Source: UBA4363 sp002393965 (GTDB lineage: Bacteria > Bacteroidota > Bacteroidia > Bacteroidales > Paludibacteraceae). From it: a stretch of DNA of 20,929 bases. The notes below the pieces were generated by a model. It searched no databases and had not been told where the DNA came from. It worked only from the letters and a program-made list of their open reading frames with translations. This document shows positions 3,033 to 11,689 of the stretch, in pieces. Position 1 is the first letter of the stretch. Every line of letters begins with the position of its first letter. A program made the position numbers and the translations under genes. The stretch is from the NCBI GenBank assembly GCA_946542925.1, contig CAMNLA010000050.1, positions 1 through 20,929 of the forward strand, given 5' to 3'.

Positions 3033-6032
3033 ATGCTTAACAAAGGTTTCGCAACAGTCATTGCCATCCTGCTGTTCCTCGCCTGTGCATTCTACCTGTC
3101 GTTCAGCGTAGTGACATCGCACTACGACACGAAGGCTCAGGAATATGCTCAAGGAGACGCACAGAAGTACACGGCATTCATCGATTCGCTATCGAACGAA
3201 CCTATCTACCTTGGCTATACGCTGAAGGAATGTCGCGAGAAAGAACTGAACCTCGGTCTGGACCTGAAGGGTGGCATGAACGTCATCCTGGAGATTTCGG
3301 TTCCGGACATCGTGAAGGCCCTTGCCAACTCGAACAACGAGGGATTCAACAAGGCACTTGACCTGGCGAAGAAGCGCCAGAGCGAGTCGCAGGACGACTT
3401 CCTGACGCTGTTTGAGAAGGCCTATACGGAGACCAACCCGGGCGGAAGTCTGGCAGCGGTATTCTCCTCCTACGAACTGAAAGACAAGATCAGCCTGAAC
3501 TCGACGAACCAGGAAGTGATGAAGGTGTTGCGCGAAGAGGTGGACGCCACCGTCAGCAACTCGTTCAACATCCTGCGTACGCGTATTGACCGCTTCGGCG
3601 TCGTACAGCCGAACATCCAGCGTCTGGAGAACTCCGGCCGCATCCTGGTAGAGCTGCCAGGCATCAAGGAGCCAGAGCGTGTGCGCAAACTCCTGCAGGG
3701 ATCTGCCAACCTGGAATTCTGGGAGACCTATGAGGTATCGGAGATCCTCGGTGGGATTCAGGCCGCGGACGCGGAGTTGCGCACGATCGTCGCAAGCGGC
3801 GTAAAGGACAGCACCGCCAACACGGGTGCCGTGGCAGACACGGCGAAAGCCGTAGCAGCAGCGACATCGAAGGACAGCGTGCTGGCAGCACTGCAGCAGA
3901 AGAGCAAGGAATCCGCCACCGACGCCAATCCGTCCGACGCGGCAGCTCAGGCACAGGCTGAGAAAGAGCATCCGCTGCTGGCGTTGCTGAACATGAGTTC
4001 GACGCAGGGATGTGTCGTAGGAACGGTACACAGCAAAGACACGGCGAAGGTGCGCGAATACTTCGAGATGAAGCAAGTGAGGGCGCTGCTGCCATCGAAC
4101 CTCTCGCTGAAGTGGGGCGTGAAGGCAGTGGACCCAGCGGGCAACTACTTCTACCTCTATGCGATCAAATCCACAAGCCGTGACGGCAAGGCACCACTGG
4201 AAGGCGACGTCATCACGGACGCCTCATCGGACTTCGGTCAGTACTCGGCATACGCCGAAGTGAACATGCAAATGAACCCGACGGGAGCGCAGACCTGGGC
4301 TCGCCTGACGGAGCAGAACGTAGGCAAGTGCATTGCCATCGTGCTGGACGGATACGTATATTCCGCCCCACGCGTAAACGACAAGATCTCGGGCGGAAGG
4401 TCGCAGATCACGGGAGACTTCACAGTGGAAGAGGCCAAGGACCTTGCCAACGTGCTGAAGTCGGGTAAGATGCCCGCTCCCGCAGTCATCGTACAGGAGG
4501 ACGTAGTGGGTCCGTCGCTGGGTCAGGAGGCCATCACATCGGGTCTCTACTCTGCGATCGTAGCCTTCGTTCTGATCCTGCTGTACATGATTTTCTACTA
4601 CGGAGTGACACCGGGTCTGGTAGCCGACGGAGCGCTGATCGTAAACATGTTCCTGCTGTTCGGCATCCTGGCATCGTTCAAGGCGGTGCTGACGCTGCCT
4701 GGCATCACGGGTATCGTGCTGACGCTGGGTATGGCCATCGACACGAACGTGCTCATCTACGAAAGAATACGCGAGAACATGCGTTCGGGCAAGCAGCTGA
4801 ACAAAGCCGTGGAGGAAGGCTACTCGGGAGCAGCCTCCGCGATCATCGACGCGAACATCACGACGATCCTCACGGGTATCGTTCTCTTCCTGTTCGGTAC
4901 GGGTCCTATCAAGGGCTTCGCCACGACACTGATCATCGGTATCATCACGTCGTTGCTGACGGGATTCATCCTCTCGCGCATCGTCTATGACTACCTGATC
5001 CGCAAGAACAAACTCTCGCAAAGCATCGAGTTCTGCACCTCGTGGAGCAAGAACTGGCTGCAGAACGTACAGTTCAAGTTCATTGAAAAAAGAAAAATCG
5101 CCTACATCATCTCGGGCACCCTCCTGGTGATCGGCATCGTATCGCTGTGTGTGCGCGGCATGAGTCAGGGCATTGACTTCTCAGGCGGACGCAACTACGT
5201 GGTCACGTTTGACAAAGCCGTATCGACGGAAGAGGTGAAATCGATGCTGGCAGACCAGTTTGACGGTCAGGCGCCATCGGTGATCACCATCAAATCGTCG
5301 GAGGTGGACAACTCGGGTTCGCGCGTGCGCATCTCGACGAACTTCAAGGTGGAGAGTGACGACAAGAACGTGGACAGAGAGATCGTGGAGCGCATCTACA
5401 AGGGTCTTCAGCCGTTGCTGAAAGAGGGTACGACCCAGCAGCAGTTCATCGACAACAACATCCTCTCGTCGCAGAAGGTGGGTCCTACGGTGGCTGATGA
5501 CATCAAGCACGACGCAGCCATGGCTGTCACGTTCGCCCTTATCGTCATCTTCCTCTACATCCTCATCCGATTCAAGTCCGCAGCGTTCTCAGCCGGAGGT
5601 GTGGCAGCGCTGGTACACGACACGATGCTCATCATCGGAAGCTTCTCGCTGCTGTACTCGATCATGCCATTCTCGATGGAAGTGGACCAGTCGTTCATCG
5701 CAGCCATCCTGACAATCATCGGATACTCGATCAACGACACGGTGGTCATCTTCGACCGCGTGCGTGAGTACCGCCAGCTGTATCCGAACCGCGACAATGC
5801 CAGCGTGATCAACGCATCGCTGAACTCGACGCTGTCCCGTACGTTCAACACGTCGTTCACGACGTTGCTCGTATTGCTCACGATCTTCATCTTCGGAGGT
5901 GAGTCGATCCGCGGTTTCGTATTCGCCCTGCTGATCGGTGTGATCGTCGGAACGTATTCTTCCGTATTCATCGCATCACCAATTGCGTATGACATACTGG
6001 AAAAGACGGAAAAGAAGAAAGGCAAGAAATAA
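3033..6032 (+). CDS. secDF: Protein translocase SecDF fusion (999 aa)
   Basis: SecD and SecF on one chain, as usual in Bacteroidota. It uses the proton gradient to help complete export of proteins passing through SecYEG. The N-terminal membrane helix (residues 7-27) is followed by the SecD signature LNLGLDLKGG (72-81), the large periplasmic domain with DGYVYSAPRVNDKISGG, and a six-helix block with LGMAIDTNVLIYERIRE (about 563-580). The SecF half begins near residue 690 with QGIDFSGGRNYVV, then VGPTVADDIKHDA and GYSINDTVVIFDRVRE (about 895). Residues ~250-315 are an Ala/Ser/Asp/Lys-rich low-complexity insert in the SecD periplasmic domain. ATG chosen because it immediately precedes the helix; it sits in an A-rich leader without Shine-Dalgarno. 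Single gene, with its own promoter and terminator. Confidence 0.97.
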   Translation: MLNKGFATVIAILLFLACAFYLSFSVVTSHYDTKAQEYAQGDAQKYTAFIDSLSNEPIYLGYTLKECREKELNLGLDLKGGMNVILEISVPDIVKALANSNNEGFNKALDLAKKRQSESQDDFLTLFEKAYTETNPGGSLAAVFSSYELKDKISLNSTNQEVMKVLREEVDATVSNSFNILRTRIDRFGVVQPNIQRLENSGRILVELPGIKEPERVRKLLQGSANLEFWETYEVSEILGGIQAADAELRTIVASGVKDSTANTGAVADTAKAVAAATSKDSVLAALQQKSKESATDANPSDAAAQAQAEKEHPLLALLNMSSTQGCVVGTVHSKDTAKVREYFEMKQVRALLPSNLSLKWGVKAVDPAGNYFYLYAIKSTSRDGKAPLEGDVITDASSDFGQYSAYAEVNMQMNPTGAQTWARLTEQNVGKCIAIVLDGYVYSAPRVNDKISGGRSQITGDFTVEEAKDLANVLKSGKMPAPAVIVQEDVVGPSLGQEAITSGLYSAIVAFVLILLYMIFYYGVTPGLVADGALIVNMFLLFGILASFKAVLTLPGITGIVLTLGMAIDTNVLIYERIRENMRSGKQLNKAVEEGYSGAASAIIDANITTILTGIVLFLFGTGPIKGFATTLIIGIITSLLTGFILSRIVYDYLIRKNKLSQSIEFCTSWSKNWLQNVQFKFIEKRKIAYIISGTLLVIGIVSLCVRGMSQGIDFSGGRNYVVTFDKAVSTEEVKSMLADQFDGQAPSVITIKSSEVDNSGSRVRISTNFKVESDDKNVDREIVERIYKGLQPLLKEGTTQQQFIDNNILSSQKVGPTVADDIKHDAAMAVTFALIVIFLYILIRFKSAAFSAGGVAALVHDTMLIIGSFSLLYSIMPFSMEVDQSFIAAILTIIGYSINDTVVIFDRVREYRQLYPNRDNASVINASLNSTLSRTFNTSFTTLLVLLTIFIFGGESIRGFVFALLIGVIVGTYSSVFIASPIAYDILEKTEKKKGKK

Positions 6033-6055
6033 GATTCCACTAAAATCAAGAACTA

Positions 6056-6103
6056 AAAACTGGGCAGGTGCGTCGGAGAATACGTACCTGCCCAGTTTTT
6101 TTT
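6056..6103 (+). terminator. Strong intrinsic terminator after secDF
   Basis: AAAACTGGGCAGGT (6056-6069) pairs perfectly over 14 bp with ACCTGCCCAGTTTT (6086-6099) and runs into eight T's. The symmetrical A/T flanks could allow it to work in both directions. Confidence 0.92.
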
Positions 6104-6256
6104 ACTCATGTAGAGGCATGACACGGAAGGAAAGCAGCGCAAAGTCCACGATGGGAAAGGAGGCGTAGGGCAAACGCAAAAGCGCAAGGAAAAACAAAAT
6201 AACCATTGCGGACTAAAAAAAGGGCCGTTTCTCTTCGTTGTTTCGTTCCAAATCCA

Positions 6257-6264
6257 TAACTTCG
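6257..6264 (+). promoter_or_regulatory. Possible promoter of the pectate lyase operon
   Basis: TAACTTCG differs from TAnnTTTG by one base. TTCG lies 19 bp upstream (6234-6237), one base off the -33 TTTG. Spacing fits, but both boxes are imperfect, so an activator may be needed. Nothing else is recognised in 6104-6290. Confidence 0.35.
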
Positions 6265-6290
6265 CTACGAATATCCATCAGAGTGTAAAC

Positions 6291-8243
6291 ATGCAAAGTT
6301 GTATTCGCTATTTATTCATCGTTGTTTCGGTATGCTGCACGATAGTCATGAGCCATGCGGAGACCACCGTAGGGATTGTACGTCCAGCCCTGATGACTGC
6401 CCCGATAGGGTTCGCAGCCACAGACGGGGCGAGCTACGGCATCCCAGTGTGCAATCCGACGAGCGGAGAGCTGGAGGCCCCTGCGGGCTGGCGCATCGTG
6501 ACGTGTTCGACAATAGCGGAAATCAATACGGCGATGGGGACAGCGAACACGATCATCCTGATACCTGCGGGAACGACCCTGGGCACAGGAAACAGAAGTA
6601 CGAACTCGACCAACGACCTCTACATCAACGGGAGGAGCAACATCACCATCATCGGAATGGGTGGCGTAACGGTCAAGAAGATCGTCGTACAGGGAACATG
6701 CAACAACGTATTGGTAAGAAACATCACCATCACCGACTTCGAATACGACGGAATGCCGATCACGGCGAGCGGACACATCTGGATCGACCACTGTACGATC
6801 GGCTGGGACGTCACGTCGTCGGACAAAGAGAATCCTGACGGGGCGATGGACATCTACAGCAACTCGAACCTGTACCTTACCATCTCGTGGTGTATCTTCC
6901 GCAACCACTGGAAGACCATGCTGCACGGCAAGGACGACAAAGACAACGGAGCAACGAAGCGTCACGTCACCCACTACTGTAACTACTACTACAACACGCA
7001 CCAGCGAACACCGCGCATCCGTGGCGGTCAGACGCACGTGCTGAACTGCCTGTACGAGAACACAGGATTCGGCCGGACGGCGAACATGACAAACGACGAA
7101 TACGACCACGCGTACAAGATGCTATACCAAGACGACGGGGAGTACCTGAAGACGCGTCACGTGGTCACGGACGGATACGGCATCATGGCGACGAACAACT
7201 CGGACGTGGTGGTGGAGAACAATTTCTTCTACGACGTGCGCTGGCCTATCGTATGTTCGACACCGTGTGAGGATTTCACAGCCAAATACGGCGAGTTGCA
7301 GTCGCCGGACATCTGTAACGGATGCGTGACGAGCCGAACCGCCAACGCAGGCGTAAAATATTGCCGCCAGACGGGTAACGAATACTACGACCTGGGGTTG
7401 CCGACGCAGGTGGCCGTAAAGAAAGAGACGGCGTCGTGTCCGAATGCCGTCTGCGACACGATCCACGTCCCACTCTCCTACTTCATCAACCCGGAGATGC
7501 TGAATCCAGGTGGAAGGTCGATCAAGTTCGACGAGCACGACCCGTCCCACGCCTTCGTTCCGGAGGCTATCAGCGGCTACTACCCTGATGGCTATGAGAA
7601 ATACGACGCGAACGAAGTGCGTCAGATTGTCTCGACGTGTGCGGGAGCCGACCTGTATGACATGAACGAATGTCAAGCCCTGGCACCGACGCTGACACTG
7701 ACGTCGGGCAGTCTGGACCAGAGTTCGATTACGTCGATCAGTCCGATTGTGCTGACATGGGGCGGCGGAGCGTCGTCGGTCAAGGTAACGGGTTTGCCGG
7801 AGAGCAACTTCACCATCAATGCGGGCGCCAAGACCGTGACCATCAGCGGCACGCTACAAACCGACGATGCGAACTTCTCGGTGATGACACTGGGAGGCAA
7901 GGCCGGCGAGACGGTCATCATCACGGGAACCCTGTCGAAGAACGGGAGTCTGATTCCCGTCAGTTCGACCGACGCCGCAAGCGGTGGGGACGGCTCGTCG
8001 AACTCGGAATGTCCGAACCTGGCCTGCGTCACCGCAACGGGACTGAGCTCGGGCAACTACACCCTGCGTCTATATGACACCACGGAACAGGAAGTACGCA
8101 CGCCATTCGTAGGAACGCTGAACGGCGGAACCGTGTGCTTCTGTTTCTCACTGGACGCACTGACGTCGGGCAACTACACTTGGAAACTATACAAAGAAGG
8201 AACAGCAGAAGCCGTTGCGACAGGCAGCCTGAACGTGCAGTAA
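6291..8243 (+). CDS. Secreted pectate lyase, PL1 family (650 aa)
   Basis: Cleaves de-esterified pectin (polygalacturonate) by beta-elimination with calcium. A signal peptide (residues 1 to about 23, ending SHA) is followed by the right-handed beta-helix. PL1 hallmarks are all present: WIDHCTIG (164-171), the calcium-binding DGAMD (183-187), the lysine in HWKTML (K208), and the catalytic-site arginines in RTPRIRGG (239-246). HYCNYYYN and HVLNCLYENTGFGR follow the usual pattern. Behind the catalytic domain are a beta-sandwich-like module (about 465-555, with ISPIVLTWGGG and KTVTISGTL) and a terminal module (about 572-650, SGNYTLRLYD and SGNYTWKLYK). No type IX secretion C-terminal signal is apparent to me. 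It is paralogous to the next gene, 47 bp downstream, and probably cotranscribed. Confidence 0.93.
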   Translation: MQSCIRYLFIVVSVCCTIVMSHAETTVGIVRPALMTAPIGFAATDGASYGIPVCNPTSGELEAPAGWRIVTCSTIAEINTAMGTANTIILIPAGTTLGTGNRSTNSTNDLYINGRSNITIIGMGGVTVKKIVVQGTCNNVLVRNITITDFEYDGMPITASGHIWIDHCTIGWDVTSSDKENPDGAMDIYSNSNLYLTISWCIFRNHWKTMLHGKDDKDNGATKRHVTHYCNYYYNTHQRTPRIRGGQTHVLNCLYENTGFGRTANMTNDEYDHAYKMLYQDDGEYLKTRHVVTDGYGIMATNNSDVVVENNFFYDVRWPIVCSTPCEDFTAKYGELQSPDICNGCVTSRTANAGVKYCRQTGNEYYDLGLPTQVAVKKETASCPNAVCDTIHVPLSYFINPEMLNPGGRSIKFDEHDPSHAFVPEAISGYYPDGYEKYDANEVRQIVSTCAGADLYDMNECQALAPTLTLTSGSLDQSSITSISPIVLTWGGGASSVKVTGLPESNFTINAGAKTVTISGTLQTDDANFSVMTLGGKAGETVIITGTLSKNGSLIPVSSTDAASGGDGSSNSECPNLACVTATGLSSGNYTLRLYDTTEQEVRTPFVGTLNGGTVCFCFSLDALTSGNYTWKLYKEGTAEAVATGSLNVQ

Positions 8244-8290
8244 GCGCGCAACGGAATAACAAGAAGAAAGAAAAAAACAAAACCTAATCT

Positions 8291-10195
8291 ATGAAAAGAC
8301 CCGTTTCTGCCAAAGAGAGAAAGCACCTTCTGCTCGTTGTCCTGTCTTTCGTGCTGGGATGCAACGTTGCCTTAGCAGCCGTTCGTCCTGCATTGGAGAA
8401 CCGTCCAGTCGGCTTTGCCGGTCTGACGGGACATTACGGAATCCCGGAATGCAACAACGACGGCACGTGGAAGAGCTCCGTCACCCAAAACGGAACGACC
8501 TATACGGTGGTGGAGGTAGATAACCAGAACGACCTGAAGAGCAATATCAAGAACAACACCATCGTATTGGTTAAACCGGGCTCGTACACGAGTTTCACAA
8601 TCGACGGCATCAGCAACTTCTCGCTGATCGGCGAGAGCGGAGTGGTCTTTTCGAGCGGATGTTCGGTAAAGGGAAGTTCCAACAACATCCTGGTGCGCAA
8701 CGTATCCGTCATCGGGTACAGTACTGACGGACTGGACATCACGGGAGCCGCCACCAACATATGGATTGACCACTGCACCATCGGATGGAACCAGACATCG
8801 ACCGACCGCGAGCATCCGGACGGAGCAATGGACATCACGGGCAACAGCACGACGAACATCACCCTGTCGTGGAACAAATACATGAACACGTGGAAGTCGA
8901 TGCTGCACGGCAGCGGAGACAGCGACGGACTGACGGCAAGACACATCACCCACTACTGTAACTACTACTACAACACATGGGAGCGTACGCCCCGCATCCG
9001 AGGCGGCGAGACGCACGTGCTGAACTGCCTGTATGAGAACACGGGATTCGGACGGACGTATAACCTGACACAAACGGAATACACCATGGCGAAAGAACTG
9101 ACGTGCGGATATGACGATGAGTACCTCTCGGACCGTCTGATCAACGCCATCGGCTACGGCATCATGGCCGCCAAGCAGGCGAACGTGAACGTGGACTCGT
9201 GCTTCTTCTTCGACGCACTATGGCCCATCGTCGCCTCGCGTCCGACCGCCGAATTCGAGGAGAAATACGGCGACCTACAGTCGCCGGACATCAAGAACAG
9301 CTCGAACGGCGGCTGTACAGCGGTGAGACAAAGGGGCAACGGATACTATGACATGGGATTGCCAGACAAGATCTGGTGCAGAACGGCATACGGGAACTAC
9401 ACCGACTTCCAGTACGTCCCTCTGGACTATTCGTACGAAAGCGGTGGAAAGACTCGCTATCTGATCAAGCCGGACCGCCTGAATCCAGGAGGACGGTCGA
9501 TCAAGTTCGACGAATATAACCCGGAAGGGGCGTGGAACCCATCCACGTACAGCGGGTACTACCCAGCCGACTACGTGCCGAGAGAAAACAAAGACGTCCG
9601 CGAACTGGTGCAGTCCTATGCGGGAGCGGATGCGTACACGATATCGTGTGAGGCAACTCCGCCTACGCTGACGCACAGCGGCGGCGCCCTGACGCAGACC
9701 AACGTAAGCACCGTTGACCCTATCGTATTCACATGGGGAGGCGGTGCGACAGACGTGGTGGTGACGGGAGTGCCCGTCGGTCTATACACCAAAAACACCG
9801 GAACGAAGACGCTGACGATCAGCGGAACCCTATCGAAGACCATCAACTATTCCGTCACGACAAGAGGCGGAAGCGGAGAGGCCATCGCCTATCTGGGTGT
9901 ACTGTCGAAAGACGAAACGGTGTACAACGTAGAGGACTACAACGGAGAGCCGGTGGACTACAGCGTCTGCGCAAGCCAGCAGAAAATCACTGCGGACCTA
10001 CCGTCGAACGGCACCTATACGCTGAACATCTATGACGGCGGGTCGCTGGTAAGAACGGCCTTCACCGGTACGTTGAGTTCTGGAAAAGTCATCCTAATCT
10101 TCTCGACGACGGGTCTTCCGTCCGGCGACTACACGTACAGACTATTGGACGGAACACTTTCGGAAGTCACCTCCGGCAATTTCTCCATTGACTAA
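8291..10195 (+). CDS. Secreted pectate lyase, PL1 family, paralogue (634 aa)
   Basis: Same architecture as the preceding gene. The signal peptide is longer, with a basic start (MKRPVSAKERKH) and cleavage probably after ALA, leaving AVRPALENRPVGFAG. The mature N-terminus VRPAL...GFA...YGIP is shared by both proteins. Catalytic features: WIDHCTIG (158-165), DGAMDI (177-182), K202 in TWKSML, and RTPRIRGG (232-239). The second module (from about 457: VDPIVFTWGGGATDVVVTG and KTLTISGTL) and the terminal module (GTYTLNIYDGG, SGDYTYRLLDG) match the first lyase domain by domain, so the pair arose by duplication of the full gene. Their divergence, for example Cys content and loops after the catalytic domain, may reflect different pectin substrates. 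The next gene starts 5 bp after the stop. Confidence 0.93.
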   Translation: MKRPVSAKERKHLLLVVLSFVLGCNVALAAVRPALENRPVGFAGLTGHYGIPECNNDGTWKSSVTQNGTTYTVVEVDNQNDLKSNIKNNTIVLVKPGSYTSFTIDGISNFSLIGESGVVFSSGCSVKGSSNNILVRNVSVIGYSTDGLDITGAATNIWIDHCTIGWNQTSTDREHPDGAMDITGNSTTNITLSWNKYMNTWKSMLHGSGDSDGLTARHITHYCNYYYNTWERTPRIRGGETHVLNCLYENTGFGRTYNLTQTEYTMAKELTCGYDDEYLSDRLINAIGYGIMAAKQANVNVDSCFFFDALWPIVASRPTAEFEEKYGDLQSPDIKNSSNGGCTAVRQRGNGYYDMGLPDKIWCRTAYGNYTDFQYVPLDYSYESGGKTRYLIKPDRLNPGGRSIKFDEYNPEGAWNPSTYSGYYPADYVPRENKDVRELVQSYAGADAYTISCEATPPTLTHSGGALTQTNVSTVDPIVFTWGGGATDVVVTGVPVGLYTKNTGTKTLTISGTLSKTINYSVTTRGGSGEAIAYLGVLSKDETVYNVEDYNGEPVDYSVCASQQKITADLPSNGTYTLNIYDGGSLVRTAFTGTLSSGKVILIFSTTGLPSGDYTYRLLDGTLSEVTSGNFSID

Positions 10196-10200
10196 GCAAG

Positions 10201-10644
10201 ATGTTCGGAGAAGGACGAATCGGACTGTTCCTACTGCTAACGGCACTGCTGACAGGATGTAACGATGAATCGTCGATCCCGGATGCACCTGTCTATGTGG
10301 AACGGAACCTGCTGTCGGAGGCGCAGGCACTGCGTACCACAGGAGGGTACGTAGAAATCATAGCCGGAAGCAAAGTGTCGGACCGACTGGGATATGGCGG
10401 CATCCTGATCTATCACACCCTATCGGACGAGATTTGTGCGTTCGACATGTCCTGTCCGGTGGAGAAAAGCAGAACCATCCGTGCGTACATAGACGAAACA
10501 GGCATCTATGCCACCTGTGAAGGATGCGGATCACGCTACAACGTCTCGTACGGAAGCGGTGCCCCCATATCGGGCAGCGCGAAGGAGGGCCTGAAAAAAT
10601 ATGAGGTCCGGACTACCGGAACGACCATCACCGTATTCCGGTAA
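10201..10644 (+). CDS. Lipoprotein with degenerate Rieske-like domain (147 aa)
   Basis: A lipoprotein signal with lipobox LLTGC (Cys20) predicts an outer- or inner-membrane-anchored periplasmic or surface protein. The rest follows the Rieske [2Fe-2S] fold pattern: CAFDMSCPV (79-87) at the place of the first ligand box (normally CxH) and CEGCGSRYNV (106-115) at the second (normally CxxHGSxF), then the typical GxPxxGxAxxGLxxYxV ending. Both ligand histidines are missing: the first is Val87, the second is replaced by Cys109, and an additional Cys79 is present. The protein could bind zinc or an all-cysteine cluster, or only form a disulfide. It is tightly coupled to the pectate lyase gene (5-bp gap), so it is probably in the same operon; a link to pectin use is an inference from position only. 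Confidence 0.7.
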   Translation: MFGEGRIGLFLLLTALLTGCNDESSIPDAPVYVERNLLSEAQALRTTGGYVEIIAGSKVSDRLGYGGILIYHTLSDEICAFDMSCPVEKSRTIRAYIDETGIYATCEGCGSRYNVSYGSGAPISGSAKEGLKKYEVRTTGTTITVFR

Positions 10645-10666
10645 CCATCGGAAAGACAGGGACATA

Positions 10667-11689
10667 TCATCCATTCCGAAGAACGCGCCCCTTCCACAAC
10701 GGAGCAGACGCCCAACCGCCCACCAGAGAAATCAACACATAGAACGGATAGAGCACCTGCCATACGGGCAACCATAGAAGACTGCCCCACTGGTTAAATC
10801 GCCGTGCCTGGGAGAAAAACAAAGGCAGTTCGACGAGCAAAAGCAGAAGAATGGTCCACACATAACAACGCAGGGAAAAAAGAGGCAGCACCACCATCAA
10901 CAAACAGAGACAGAAGACAAAAAAAGCCATGAGAAGAGAAATGGGGTCGTGAAAGTCGCGTACCTTCCTGACCCAGCGGAATCTCTGACGGAAGAAAGAG
11001 GCAAGGCCGCAAGGCGCAAGGGTATCGACCACCCCCTGTGGCGAATCGAGATAAGCGACCGACAGCCCCCGACGGCGAAAACCCTGAAGGAGAAACACAT
11101 CATCGCCAGAGGCACAGCGGGCACCCGGAATATCCGAGGAACCCTGCAGACACATAAAATCGGAACGGAAGAACGCCATGTTGGCCCCATTGCACAAGAC
11201 CGGTACACGAAGCCAAGCCGTCAGACGGGTAACCGCCTGCAGACTCATCCACTCCAAAGACAGAAAAGAAGAGCCGCGGAGACGAACCGGTCCGAGCAAA
11301 AGACGAGTATCGAAAGAACGGAAAGAACGACTCACCGCCTCGACCCATCCACCGGACATAAGACAATCAGCGTCGGTAGTCATAATCAACGTATCGGAGA
11401 AAGACTGCGAATAGGGAGAGACAAACGAAATGCCCGTCAGCAAGGCAGCCTTCTTCCCTACCCCAGCAGAACGAAGCAGGATGAAATGCCGGAAAGAGGA
11501 GGCAAACTGCCGCGCCAGAGTCCACCCGTTGTCGGAAGAATGGTCATCCACGAGTACGAGTTCGAAATCCGAACAGGTCTGACGGCTCAATGCCATGAGA
11601 AGGCCATGCAGATTAGGTTCCTCGTCGCGAAACGCAACGACAACGCGAACGGCGAAACGGTCCGGATGAGCAGAGAAGCCTACAGCCAC
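10667..11689 (-). CDS. Membrane-bound family 2 glycosyltransferase (340 aa)
   Basis: A GT-A fold glycosyltransferase of the processive-like GT2 type. It has VRVVVAFRDEE (14-24), nucleotide-binding VDDHSSDNG (47-55), the metal-binding DAD in TTDADC (106-108), GDDVFL (195-200) for the catalytic base region, and QRFRW (235-239), the QxxRW motif. About three membrane helices follow (about 251-271, 276-293, 307-326). The start is GTG at 11689, overlapping the murF stop by 10 bp; no later start would keep the first strand. The sugar donor and acceptor cannot be told from the sequence. Translational coupling with murF suggests a cell-envelope role. It converges with the lipoprotein gene with only 22 bp between the stops and no visible terminator. 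Confidence 0.85.
   Translation of the reverse strand: MAVGFSAHPDRFAVRVVVAFRDEEPNLHGLLMALSRQTCSDFELVLVDDHSSDNGWTLARQFASSFRHFILLRSAGVGKKAALLTGISFVSPYSQSFSDTLIMTTDADCLMSGGWVEAVSRSFRSFDTRLLLGPVRLRGSSFLSLEWMSLQAVTRLTAWLRVPVLCNGANMAFFRSDFMCLQGSSDIPGARCASGDDVFLLQGFRRRGLSVAYLDSPQGVVDTLAPCGLASFFRQRFRWVRKVRDFHDPISLLMAFFVFCLCLLMVVLPLFSLRCYVWTILLLLLVELPLFFSQARRFNQWGSLLWLPVWQVLYPFYVLISLVGGWASAPLWKGRVLRNG

Noticed and set aside
3189..5021. Long minus-strand frames opposite secDF (295 and 265 codons)
   Set aside because: Arg/His/Gln/Val-rich shadow translations of secDF without domains or promoters.
6312..9676. Minus-strand frames of up to 265 codons opposite the pectate lyases
   Set aside because: Shadows of two clearly coding genes with biased composition and no start signals.
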